A stretch of DNA of 39,619 bases from NCBI RefSeq assembly GCF_000239775.1, contig NZ_CAFI01000334.1:1-39619 (forward strand). Reading direction: 5' to 3'. Positions 32,885 to 39,619 of the stretch are shown one piece after another (position 1 is the first letter of the stretch; every line of letters starts with the position of its first letter). The position numbers and the translations under genes are program-made. The notes beneath the pieces were generated by a model that searched no databases, was not told the DNA's origin, and saw nothing but the letters and a program-made list of their open reading frames with translations. Source of the DNA: Bradyrhizobium sp. ORS 375. Lineage in GTDB: Bacteria > Pseudomonadota > Alphaproteobacteria > Rhizobiales > Xanthobacteraceae.

Positions 32885-35647
32885 ATGAACGCCGTCGAGA
32901 TCGAGGAGGCCATCTCCGCTTTGGCCGAGCAGCCCTTCGATGCCGCCGAGTTTCCCTATGCCTTCCTGCAGGCGTTCGGCAACAAGGAGGCCACGCTCAA
33001 GCGGCTGCGCAAGGGCGAGACCAACAAGTCCGACCTCGGTGGCGTGCTGCAGACCAACAACATCCACATCGCGGTCGCGCCGAAGGGAGACGTAACCGCC
33101 ACGCTCGCCGCGCTCAAGGCGAGCCCCGCCACCGCACGCGCCAAGGCGAAGTTCGTGCTCGCCACCGACGGCGAGGCGTTCGAAGCGGAAGACCTCGGCA
33201 GCGGCGAGACCGTCGCCTGCGCCTACCCGGACTTCCCGAACCATTTCGGTTTCTTCCTGCCGCTCGCGGGCATTACCACCGTCAAGCAGATCCGCGACAA
33301 CGCCTTCGACATCCGCGCCACCGGCCGCCTCAACCGGCTCTATGTCGAGTTGCTCAAGACCAATCCGGACTGGGGCACGGACGAGCGCCGCCACGACATG
33401 AACCATTTCATGGCGCGGCTGATCTTCTGCTTCTTCGCCGAGAGCACCGATATCTTCCACGGCGACGATCTGTTCACCGCGACCATCGCGCAGATGAGCG
33501 ACGCCACCAACGCCCATGAGGTGATCGGCGCGATCTTCCGCGCCATGAATATCAAGACCGCGGAGCGCGCCGAGGCAAAGCTGCCGCGCTGGGCCGACGC
33601 CTTCCCTTACGTCAATGGCGGACTGTTTTCCGGCAACCTCGACGTCCCCCGTTTTAGCCGCATCGCCCGCTCCTATCTGCTGCACATCGGCGGTCTCGAC
33701 TGGAAGCAGATCAATCCGGACATCTTCGGCTCGATGATCCAGGCGGTCGCCGAGGATGAGGAGCGCGGCGCGCTCGGCATGCACTACACCAGCGTGCCGA
33801 ACATCCTGAAGGTGCTCAACCCGCTGTTCCTCGACGATCTCCGGGAGAAGCTGGAAGAGGCCGGCGACAACACCCGCAAGCTGCTCAATTTGCGCAACCG
33901 CATGGCGCGCATCCGCGTCTTCGATCCCGCCTGCGGCTCGGGTAATTTCCTCGTCATTGCCTACAAGGAGATGCGGAAGATCGAAGCGGAGATCAATCAG
34001 CGGCGCGGCGAGTCGGAGCGGAAGACCGAGATCCCGCTGACCAATTTTCGCGGCATCGAGCTGCGCGATTTTCCGGCGGAAATCGCCCGCTTGGCGCTGA
34101 TCATCGCGGAGTATCAGTGCGATGTGATGTATCGGGGGCAGAAGGAGGCACTTAAGGATTTTCTGCCTTTGGAGGATGACAACTGGATCACTTGCGGGAA
34201 CGCGCTGCGTCTGAATTGGCTGGCCATTTGCCCGCCAAGTGGATCGAGCGTGAAGTACCACGCAGACGATCTTTTGCATTCGCCGCTGGATCAAGCCCAA
34301 ATTGATTTCGAGAACCAAGGCGGCGAGACTTACGTTTGCGGAAACCCCCCCTACGTTGGAGACAAATTTCAAACGAGAGAACAGAAATCGGATCTGCAAT
34401 CGTTTAAGTCTGGAAAGCAGGATGTCCGCGCTATCGATTACATTGTCGGGTGGTTCTGGAAAGCCTCTGAATACATAAAGGGTGGAGGCGCTTTTGCGTT
34501 CGTCTCGACCAACTCGATCTGTCAAGGCGTTCAAGTTCCACTCGTTTGGCCTCGAATACTGGGCGCCGGGCAATCCATATTCTTTGCCCATGATAACTTC
34601 CATTGGGGAAACAACGCAGCGAGAAATGCCCAAGTTACTTGCGTGATCATAGGGGTGACCACGCGCCGAGATGTTGCTAAGCAAATTTTTGATGGTGATA
34701 CCCGTAAGGTGGTAGGCAACATCAACCCGTACTTGGCGGCTGGTGAAAATGTAATCGTCAAAAAGGCTTCAGCGCCGATCTCGAATACGGCTACCATGTT
34801 CGGCGGGAACATTCCGAGAGATCAAGGATACCTGCTGCTTAGCCCGGAAGAGAAAGGTCACCTCTTGCGGTCATTCCCGCAGGTTGAGCCGCTCATTCGA
34901 CCTATCTTAGGTTCAAGCGAGTTTATCAACGGTTCGCTACGTTACTGTCTTTGGATCTCTGATCACCAAGCTGAACTTGCCTACTCGATTCCTCCGATTG
35001 CGGAGAGGCTTTCTTATGTCCGAGAGTATCGTCTGCATGGTAGCGAGAGAGGGAGGGCAGGGCTCGAAACGCCCTACAAGTTTGAGAGAACGATTATCGG
35101 TGAGGAGAACACCATAATCATCCCTAGCGTATCGTCTGAGCGTCGCCAATATTTGCCGTGCGGCCTGTTAGGTGCAGATGTCAGAATATCCAACCTTGCG
35201 CTTGCGATCTACGATGCGCCTCTCTGGAATTTGGCGTTGATTGCATCTCGTATGCATATAGTTTGGATAGGGACGATTTGCGGAAAGCTTGAAACTCGTT
35301 ACCGCTATTCGAATACTCTCGGATGGAATACGTTCCCGCTTCCGCCGCTGACTGAGAAGAACAAGGCAGATCTCGTTCGTTGTGCCGAGGATATCCTGCT
35401 GACGCGCGAAGCCCACTTCCCCGCGACCATCGCCGACCTCTACGACCCCGACAAAATGCCTGACGACCTCCGTGCCGCGCACGAGCGCAACGACGAGGTG
35501 CTGGAGCGCATCTATATCGGCCGGCGCTTTCGCAATGACACCGAGCGGCTGGAGAAGCTGTTCGAGATGTACACGAAGATGACCGCCGAGCAGGCGGCGA
35601 AGGAAGGCAAGAAGCGGCCGGGCCGCAGGTCGAAAGCCGAGGCGTGA
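32885..35647 (+). CDS. MmeI-like class I adenine DNA methyltransferase
   Basis: The 920-residue protein has an N-terminal domain, a helical spacer (NHFMARLIFCFFAEST, NGGLFSG, NPDIFGSMIQAV), and an adenine-N6 methyltransferase core. The core has SAM motif DPACGSGNF (about 347-355) and catalytic NPPY (about 487-490). A long target-recognition region follows, then a C-terminal helical end. This is the layout of MmeI-type (IIL) proteins and related YeeA-like enzymes. I cannot find the PD-(D/E)xK nuclease residues of true MmeI in the first 120 residues, so DNA cutting probably relies on the downstream genes. The start is ATG 32885 (AGGA 6 bases upstream). Bases ~34110-35390 are visibly AT-richer than the ends. 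Confidence 0.88.
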   Translation: MNAVEIEEAISALAEQPFDAAEFPYAFLQAFGNKEATLKRLRKGETNKSDLGGVLQTNNIHIAVAPKGDVTATLAALKASPATARAKAKFVLATDGEAFEAEDLGSGETVACAYPDFPNHFGFFLPLAGITTVKQIRDNAFDIRATGRLNRLYVELLKTNPDWGTDERRHDMNHFMARLIFCFFAESTDIFHGDDLFTATIAQMSDATNAHEVIGAIFRAMNIKTAERAEAKLPRWADAFPYVNGGLFSGNLDVPRFSRIARSYLLHIGGLDWKQINPDIFGSMIQAVAEDEERGALGMHYTSVPNILKVLNPLFLDDLREKLEEAGDNTRKLLNLRNRMARIRVFDPACGSGNFLVIAYKEMRKIEAEINQRRGESERKTEIPLTNFRGIELRDFPAEIARLALIIAEYQCDVMYRGQKEALKDFLPLEDDNWITCGNALRLNWLAICPPSGSSVKYHADDLLHSPLDQAQIDFENQGGETYVCGNPPYVGDKFQTREQKSDLQSFKSGKQDVRAIDYIVGWFWKASEYIKGGGAFAFVSTNSICQGVQVPLVWPRILGAGQSIFFAHDNFHWGNNAARNAQVTCVIIGVTTRRDVAKQIFDGDTRKVVGNINPYLAAGENVIVKKASAPISNTATMFGGNIPRDQGYLLLSPEEKGHLLRSFPQVEPLIRPILGSSEFINGSLRYCLWISDHQAELAYSIPPIAERLSYVREYRLHGSERGRAGLETPYKFERTIIGEENTIIIPSVSSERRQYLPCGLLGADVRISNLALAIYDAPLWNLALIASRMHIVWIGTICGKLETRYRYSNTLGWNTFPLPPLTEKNKADLVRCAEDILLTREAHFPATIADLYDPDKMPDDLRAAHERNDEVLERIYIGRRFRNDTERLEKLFEMYTKMTAEQAAKEGKKRPGRRSKAEA

Positions 35648-35659
35648 GCAGCGTGCCGT

Positions 35660-35736
35660 CGTCATTGCGAGCGAAGCGAAGCAATCAAGGAGCGGCAAGT
35701 AAAGGACTGGATTGCTTCGCTTCGCTCGCAATGACG
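35660..35736. repeat. Perfect inverted repeat between methyltransferase and toxin genes
   Basis: Two 27-base arms (35660-35686 and 35710-35736) are exact reverse complements, beginning CGTCATTGCGAGCGAAGC, around a 23-base loop. The element is a known type of dispersed repeat in Bradyrhizobium relatives and could end transcription of the methyltransferase gene 13 bases upstream. Confidence 0.85.
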
Positions 35737-35804
35737 AACTAGGGAGCGTCGAGGCTTGCTACTCTCCGACTTGTCAAGGATGCCCTTCATCTTCAATCGC
35801 CCGC

Positions 35805-35832
35805 TGGACTCCGGCCGAAGAGAACATATAAT
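35805..35832 (+). promoter_or_regulatory. Candidate sigma-70 promoter of brnT-helicase-nuclease genes
   Basis: TGGACT (35805-35810), 16 bases, then a perfect TATAAT (35827-35832) lie 30 bases before the BrnT start, in AT-richer sequence. BrnTA operons are normally repressed at such a promoter by the BrnA DNA-binding domain. Confidence 0.5.
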
Positions 35833-35861
35833 GAACACAGAAGTCGCGGGTGGGGCAGCCG

Positions 35862-36155
35862 ATGGACGGGTTCGAATGGGACCCCGAGAAGAACGCGTCG
35901 AATGTGCGCAAGCACGGCCTGTCGTTCGAGGAGGCGGCGTCGATCTTCCATGGGCCGGTGCTGACCGGGCCGGATGCGTCGGGCTACCCGTTCGGGGAGG
36001 TCAGGGAGAAGAGCTTCGGCCTGCTCGGCGGGGTGGTCGTCGTCTGCGTCGTCCACACCGAGCGCAACGGACTTATTCGCATCATCAGCGCCCGCAAGGC
36101 GACGTCCAGCGAAAGAAAGCATTTCGATGCCTATCTCAAAAAAGCGCTTAGCTGA
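35862..36155 (+). CDS. brnT: BrnT-type ribonuclease toxin
   Basis: The 97-residue protein carries the BrnT pattern: FEWDPEKNASNVRKHGLSFE at the start, acidic ASIFHGPVL, then EVREKSFGLLGGVVVVCVVH and the hallmark RIISARKATSSERKHF. BrnT is a RelE-like RNase that blocks translation. Its key basic and acidic positions appear intact. The ATG at 35862 fits the family; a GTG at 35850 is possible. The gene overlaps the following one by 29 bases, exactly as brnT and brnA normally overlap, but here the following gene is a helicase with a BrnA-like beginning. Confidence 0.88.
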   Translation: MDGFEWDPEKNASNVRKHGLSFEEAASIFHGPVLTGPDASGYPFGEVREKSFGLLGGVVVVCVVHTERNGLIRIISARKATSSERKHFDAYLKKALS

Positions 36156-38307
36156 GCTGACCGCCATGCCGGACAGCCAGATCGATACGTCGGACATTCC
36201 GGAAGCCGGCGAGAGCTTCTTCCAGTCGGCCAGGCTTCGGCAGCCGCAACAGGCGCAGCCGCGCCACGTGCCGTCGGTGTCCGTCTCCTATGCCCGCACC
36301 GGCCGCTCGACCAAGGCCAATGCGCTGGGCATGCGGCCGATGCAGGAGCTGGCCTATGAGAAGCGCGGCGAGCAATATCTGCTGATCAAGTCGCCCCCGG
36401 CCTCCGGCAAGAGCCGCGCGCTGATGTTCATCGCGCTCGACAAGCTGCACAATCAGGGTGTGAAGCAGGCTATCATCGTCGTGCCCGAGCGCTCGATCGG
36501 CGCCAGCTTCAACGACGAGCCGCTGAGCCAATACGGCTTCTGGGCCGATTGGCACGTCGAGCCAAAGTGGAATCTCTGCAATGCGCCGGGCGCCGACAAT
36601 GGCGGCAAGGTGAAGTCGGTCGCGGCGTTCCTGGAGAGCGATGACAAGGTGCTGGTCTGCACCCACGCCACCTTCCGCTTCGCCGTCGACCAATACGGCG
36701 TCGAGGCGTTCGACGGAAGGTTGATCGCGGTCGACGAGTTTCACCACGTCTCCGCCAATCCCGACAACAAGCTCGGCCTGCATCTCGGCCAGTTCATCGC
36801 CCGCGACAAGGTGCATCTGGTCGCCATGACCGGCTCCTATTTCCGCGGCGACGCCGAGGCCGTGCTGGCGCCGCAGGACGAGGCGAAGTTCCAGACCGTC
36901 ACCTATACGTATTACGAGCAGCTCAACGGCTATGAGCATCTGAAGCAGCTCGACATCGGCTATTTCTTCTACGAGAAGTCCTATGCCGACGACATCCTGA
37001 AGGTGCTGGACCCCGCAGAAAAGACGATCGTCCACATTCCCTCGGTCAATTCGCGCGAAAGCACCAAGGACAAGATCAAGGAAGTCGAGCACATCATCGG
37101 CGCACTCGGCGAGTGGGAGGGCTCCGATCCCGCGACCGGCTTCCAGCTCGTGAAGACACCGTCCGGCCGCGTGCTGCGGATCGCCGATCTGGTGGAGGAC
37201 GATCCGGCGAAGCGCGACCGTGTGTCGGCGGCGCTGAAGGACCCCGCGCAGAAGACCAACCGCGACTTCGTCGACATCATCATAGCGCTTGGCATGGCGA
37301 AGGAAGGTTTCGACTGGATCTGGTGCGAGCACGCGCTGACCATCGGCTACCGCGCCAGCCTGACCGAGGTCGTGCAGATCATCGGCCGCGCCACCCGTGA
37401 CGCGCCCGGCAAGACCCGCGCCCGCTTCACCAATCTGATCGCCGAGCCGGATGCCTCTCAAGAGCTCGTCAATGAGGCCGTCAACGACACCTTGAAGGCG
37501 ATCGCCGCGAGCTTGCTGATGGAACAGGTGCTGGCGCCGCGCTTCGAGTTCAAGCCGAAGAACCCAAGCAATGAGGCGGCGCCGGGCTATCAGTACGGCG
37601 AGGCCGGCTACGATCCCACCAAGTGCAACGTCGGCTTCAACGAGGAGACCGGAAAATTCCAGATCGAGATCAAGGGTCTCGTGACGCCGAAGAGCCCGGA
37701 GGCGCAGCGCATCTGCCAGCAGGATCTGAACGAGGTCGTCGCCGCCTTCGTGCAGGACAAGCCGTCGATCGAACGCGGCCTGTTCGATTCCGAGCTGGTG
37801 CCGGAGGAGCTGACGCAGCTTCGCCTCGGCAAGATCATCAAGGACAAATATCCCGAGCTGGATGACGAGGACCAGGAGGCGGTGCGCCAGCACGCCATCG
37901 CCGCGCTCAACCTGACGCAGAAGGCCAAGGAGATCGCGGTAGGTGGCGCCGGCGGCGGAGAGGCGAGCCCGAACACGGCGTTCGTCGACGGTGTCCGCCG
38001 CTTTGCCATGGACGTGCGCGAGCTGGACATCGACATGATCGACCGCATCAATCCGTTCGGCGAGGCCTATGCGATCCTGTCCAAGGCGATGACCGAGGAC
38101 AGCCTGCGCCGGATCAAGGAGATCATCGAGGCCAAGCGCGTCACCATGTCCATGGAGGAGGCACGCGAGCTGGCGCGGCGGGCGGTCCGGTTCAAGCAGG
38201 AGCGCGGCCGGCTGCCCTTGATCACCTCGGCGGACGCGTGGGAAAAGCGCATGGCCGAAGGCGTGGCGTTCCTGGCGCGCATGAAGGCGGAGGCTGCGCG
38301 TGGTTGA
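36127..38307 (+). CDS. SF2 DEAD/DEAH-type helicase with BrnA antitoxin-like N-terminus
   Basis: The 726-residue protein begins MPISKKRLAELTAMPDSQID, then TSDIPEAGESFFQSARLRQP. This is very like the start of BrnA antitoxins (rLAEl...IDTSDIPE.dE.fF..A.l..P). From about residue 50 it becomes an SF2 helicase: SVSYARTGRSTKANALGMRPMQ, Walker A PPASGKS (90-96), DEFH (203-206), VAMTGSYF, IIALGMAKEGFDW, and the arginine finger motif QIIGRATRD (near 417-425). The RHH DNA-binding half of BrnA is missing. ATG 36127 is inside brnT, as in normal brnTA pairs. GTG codons at 36268 and 36277 could start a bare helicase but have no ribosome site. Its 3' end overlaps the nuclease gene by 8 bases. Confidence 0.85.
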   Translation: MPISKKRLAELTAMPDSQIDTSDIPEAGESFFQSARLRQPQQAQPRHVPSVSVSYARTGRSTKANALGMRPMQELAYEKRGEQYLLIKSPPASGKSRALMFIALDKLHNQGVKQAIIVVPERSIGASFNDEPLSQYGFWADWHVEPKWNLCNAPGADNGGKVKSVAAFLESDDKVLVCTHATFRFAVDQYGVEAFDGRLIAVDEFHHVSANPDNKLGLHLGQFIARDKVHLVAMTGSYFRGDAEAVLAPQDEAKFQTVTYTYYEQLNGYEHLKQLDIGYFFYEKSYADDILKVLDPAEKTIVHIPSVNSRESTKDKIKEVEHIIGALGEWEGSDPATGFQLVKTPSGRVLRIADLVEDDPAKRDRVSAALKDPAQKTNRDFVDIIIALGMAKEGFDWIWCEHALTIGYRASLTEVVQIIGRATRDAPGKTRARFTNLIAEPDASQELVNEAVNDTLKAIAASLLMEQVLAPRFEFKPKNPSNEAAPGYQYGEAGYDPTKCNVGFNEETGKFQIEIKGLVTPKSPEAQRICQQDLNEVVAAFVQDKPSIERGLFDSELVPEELTQLRLGKIIKDKYPELDDEDQEAVRQHAIAALNLTQKAKEIAVGGAGGGEASPNTAFVDGVRRFAMDVRELDIDMIDRINPFGEAYAILSKAMTEDSLRRIKEIIEAKRVTMSMEEARELARRAVRFKQERGRLPLITSADAWEKRMAEGVAFLARMKAEAARG

Positions 38308-39502
38308 TTTCACCGATGAGGACGATGCCCTGCTCGCCGAGTTGGGCGTCGAGGTCGAGACGAAACAGGAAGGCGGCCGGACCGCGCGCGAGGAGCGCAT
38401 CATCGCCGGCTTCGAGGAGATCCAGCGTTTCGTCACCGAGCATGGCCGCGTCCCCCAGCATGGCGAGGGCCGCGACATCTTCGAGCGCATCTATGCCGTG
38501 AGGCTCGACCGCCTGCGCGACCAGGAGGACTGCCGCAGCCTGCTGGCGCCGATGGATCATCAGGGGCTGCTCGCCGGCGCCGGCGCCGCGCCGTCCGGCT
38601 TCGCCGAGGAGATGGACGACGACGCGCTGCTGGCCGAGCTCGGCGTCGAGGCGCCGGCCGACGACCTCACCGAGCTGCGCCACGTCCGCTCCGCCGCCGA
38701 CAAGCGCGCCGCCGAGGAGATCGCGAACCGGAGCAGATGCGAGGATTTCGAGCGCTTCAAGCCGCTGTTCGACCAGGTGCAAAACGAGATCCGCTCCGGC
38801 CTGCGCGCCACGCGGCCGATCGTCAAGGATACCGGCTTCCTCAAGGCCGAGATCAAGGCGGGACAGTTCTTCATCCTCGGTGGCCAACTGGCCTATGTCG
38901 CCGCCGTCGGCGAGCCCTTCAAGGCGCCGAACGGCGAGACCGATTCCCGGCTGCGCGTGATCTATTCCAATGCCACCGAGAGCGATCTGCTGCTGCGTTC
39001 GCTGCAGCGCGCGCTCTACAAGGACGAGGCGGGTCGTCGGGTCACCGAGCCGAATGCCGGACCCCTGTTCGCGGACAGGACCGAGGACGGCGACGAGGCG
39101 AGCGGCACCGTCTATGTGCTGCGCAGCAAGTCCGATCATCCCGACGTCGCGGCGCACCGCGAGGTGCTGCACAAGATCGGCGTTACCGGTAACGACGTCG
39201 CCACGCGCATCGCCAATGCCAGGCTCGATCCGACCTTCCTGATGGCCGACGTCGAGATCGTCGCCACCTACGAGCTGTTCAACATCAACCGCACCCGGCT
39301 CGAAAACATCATCCACCGCGTCTTCGCGCCCGCCCGGCTCGACATCACCATCAACGACCGCATGGGCCACCCGATCGTCCCGCGCGAATGGTTCCTGGTG
39401 CCGCTGTTCGTGATCGACGACGTCGTCGAGCGGATCAAGGACGGCACCATCACCGGCTACGTCTACGATCCCAAGACCGCCGCGCTGACGCGGGCGGCGT
39501 GA
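38300..39502 (+). CDS. GIY-YIG/T5orf172-type nuclease of the defence locus
   Basis: The 400-residue protein ends in a GIY-YIG-like domain (about 268-350): GTVYVLRSK (Tyr272), HKIGVTGN (291-298), ATRIANARLD with the catalytic-type Arg (about 302), and ENIIHRVF with the metal Glu (335). The N-terminal half is acidic and helical. It repeats DDALLAELGVE exactly, at residues 8-18 and 107-117, and has IQRFVTEHGRVPQHGEGRDI, a short helical module. The start is GTG 38300, overlapping the helicase stop by 8 bases. In context it would supply the DNA-cutting activity that the methyltransferase seems to lack; that role is inferred. Confidence 0.78.
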   Translation: MVDFTDEDDALLAELGVEVETKQEGGRTAREERIIAGFEEIQRFVTEHGRVPQHGEGRDIFERIYAVRLDRLRDQEDCRSLLAPMDHQGLLAGAGAAPSGFAEEMDDDALLAELGVEAPADDLTELRHVRSAADKRAAEEIANRSRCEDFERFKPLFDQVQNEIRSGLRATRPIVKDTGFLKAEIKAGQFFILGGQLAYVAAVGEPFKAPNGETDSRLRVIYSNATESDLLLRSLQRALYKDEAGRRVTEPNAGPLFADRTEDGDEASGTVYVLRSKSDHPDVAAHREVLHKIGVTGNDVATRIANARLDPTFLMADVEIVATYELFNINRTRLENIIHRVFAPARLDITINDRMGHPIVPREWFLVPLFVIDDVVERIKDGTITGYVYDPKTAALTRAA

Positions 39503-39619
39503 AGGTTCAACGGGCCTTGCGTCTGGATCGGCTCTCGGCTTGCTGGCAAAATTCTTCTTGCTTATTTTCCGAAATCATGTTCTATTCCCCGACATCCCGT
39601 CCTCATGCAGAGGGGCGTG
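39503..39619. other. Window end, no gene seen
   Basis: The last 117 bases are AT-richer than the coding sequence before them and show no open gene or clear terminator. Confidence 0.4.

Noticed and set aside
32828-34684. Minus-strand open frame of 618 codons
   Set aside because: Antisense to the methyltransferase, with no recognisable domain.
35660-35736. Inverted repeat as transposon ends
   Set aside because: Only 23 bases lie between the arms and no transposase is nearby; it is an intergenic hairpin repeat.
36148-38490. Minus-strand open frame of 780 codons
   Set aside because: Antisense to the helicase gene, which has a full set of SF2 motifs.
1-39619. CRISPR array, tRNA or rRNA genes, insertion sequences
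   Set aside because: No regularly spaced repeats, cloverleaf, rRNA sequence or transposase was found on reading both strands.

Overview
The window is high-GC DNA with alphaproteobacterial gene content. Codon use, many hypothetical proteins and dispersed inverted repeats of the 'CGTCATGCCCGGGC' and 'CGTCATTGCGAGCGAAGC' kinds all suggest Bradyrhizobium or a close relative in the Nitrobacteraceae. This assignment is inference; no rRNA or tRNA gene is present to confirm it.

Layout. 1-7.3 kb: the 3' part of an IorB-like molybdenum hydroxylase, a divergent LysR regulator/quinone-oxidoreductase pair, a divergent GlxA-type regulator/SDR pair, and a tightly coupled three-gene operon (DUF2892 membrane protein, ECF sigma factor, AhpD-like protein). 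7.3-14.5 kb: two exported proteins, a phasin-like protein, a YjbR-type protein, an unknown membrane protein, a frameshifted exported-protein gene, YchJ and a VapC/Phd toxin-antitoxin pair. 14.5-18.4 kb: a methyltransferase-glycosyltransferase fusion and a large polytopic membrane protein. 18.4-21 kb, minus strand: a complete bufferin-type RiPP operon (DUF2282 precursor, DUF692/MNIO enzyme, DUF2063 partner, DoxX protein) behind a good match to a SigF-type ECF promoter. Divergent to it is a class III cyclase with a periplasmic sensor.

23.3-28.9 kb: a GntR regulator divergent from a spermidine/putrescine-type ABC importer and a PuuE-type allantoinase-like deacetylase. The intergenic region holds two copies of a perfect palindrome and a near-perfect sigma-54 promoter, so I infer nitrogen-regulated uptake and breakdown of a purine-derived or similar nitrogen compound. 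The second permease gene carries an apparent one-base insertion. 28.9-32.8 kb: small proteins, a sirtuin, a sorbosone-dehydrogenase-like protein, repeats, and an orphan Phd antitoxin pseudogene interrupted by one amber codon.

32.9-39.5 kb: an apparent defence island. It has an MmeI-like adenine DNA methyltransferase with an AT-richer recognition segment, a BrnT toxin, an SF2 helicase whose first ~40 residues look like the N-terminus of a BrnA antitoxin, and a GIY-YIG-type nuclease. The BrnA-helicase fusion is the most unusual item: the helicase of a restriction-like system may also be the antitoxin that restrains BrnT, so that losing or disturbing the system would free the toxin.
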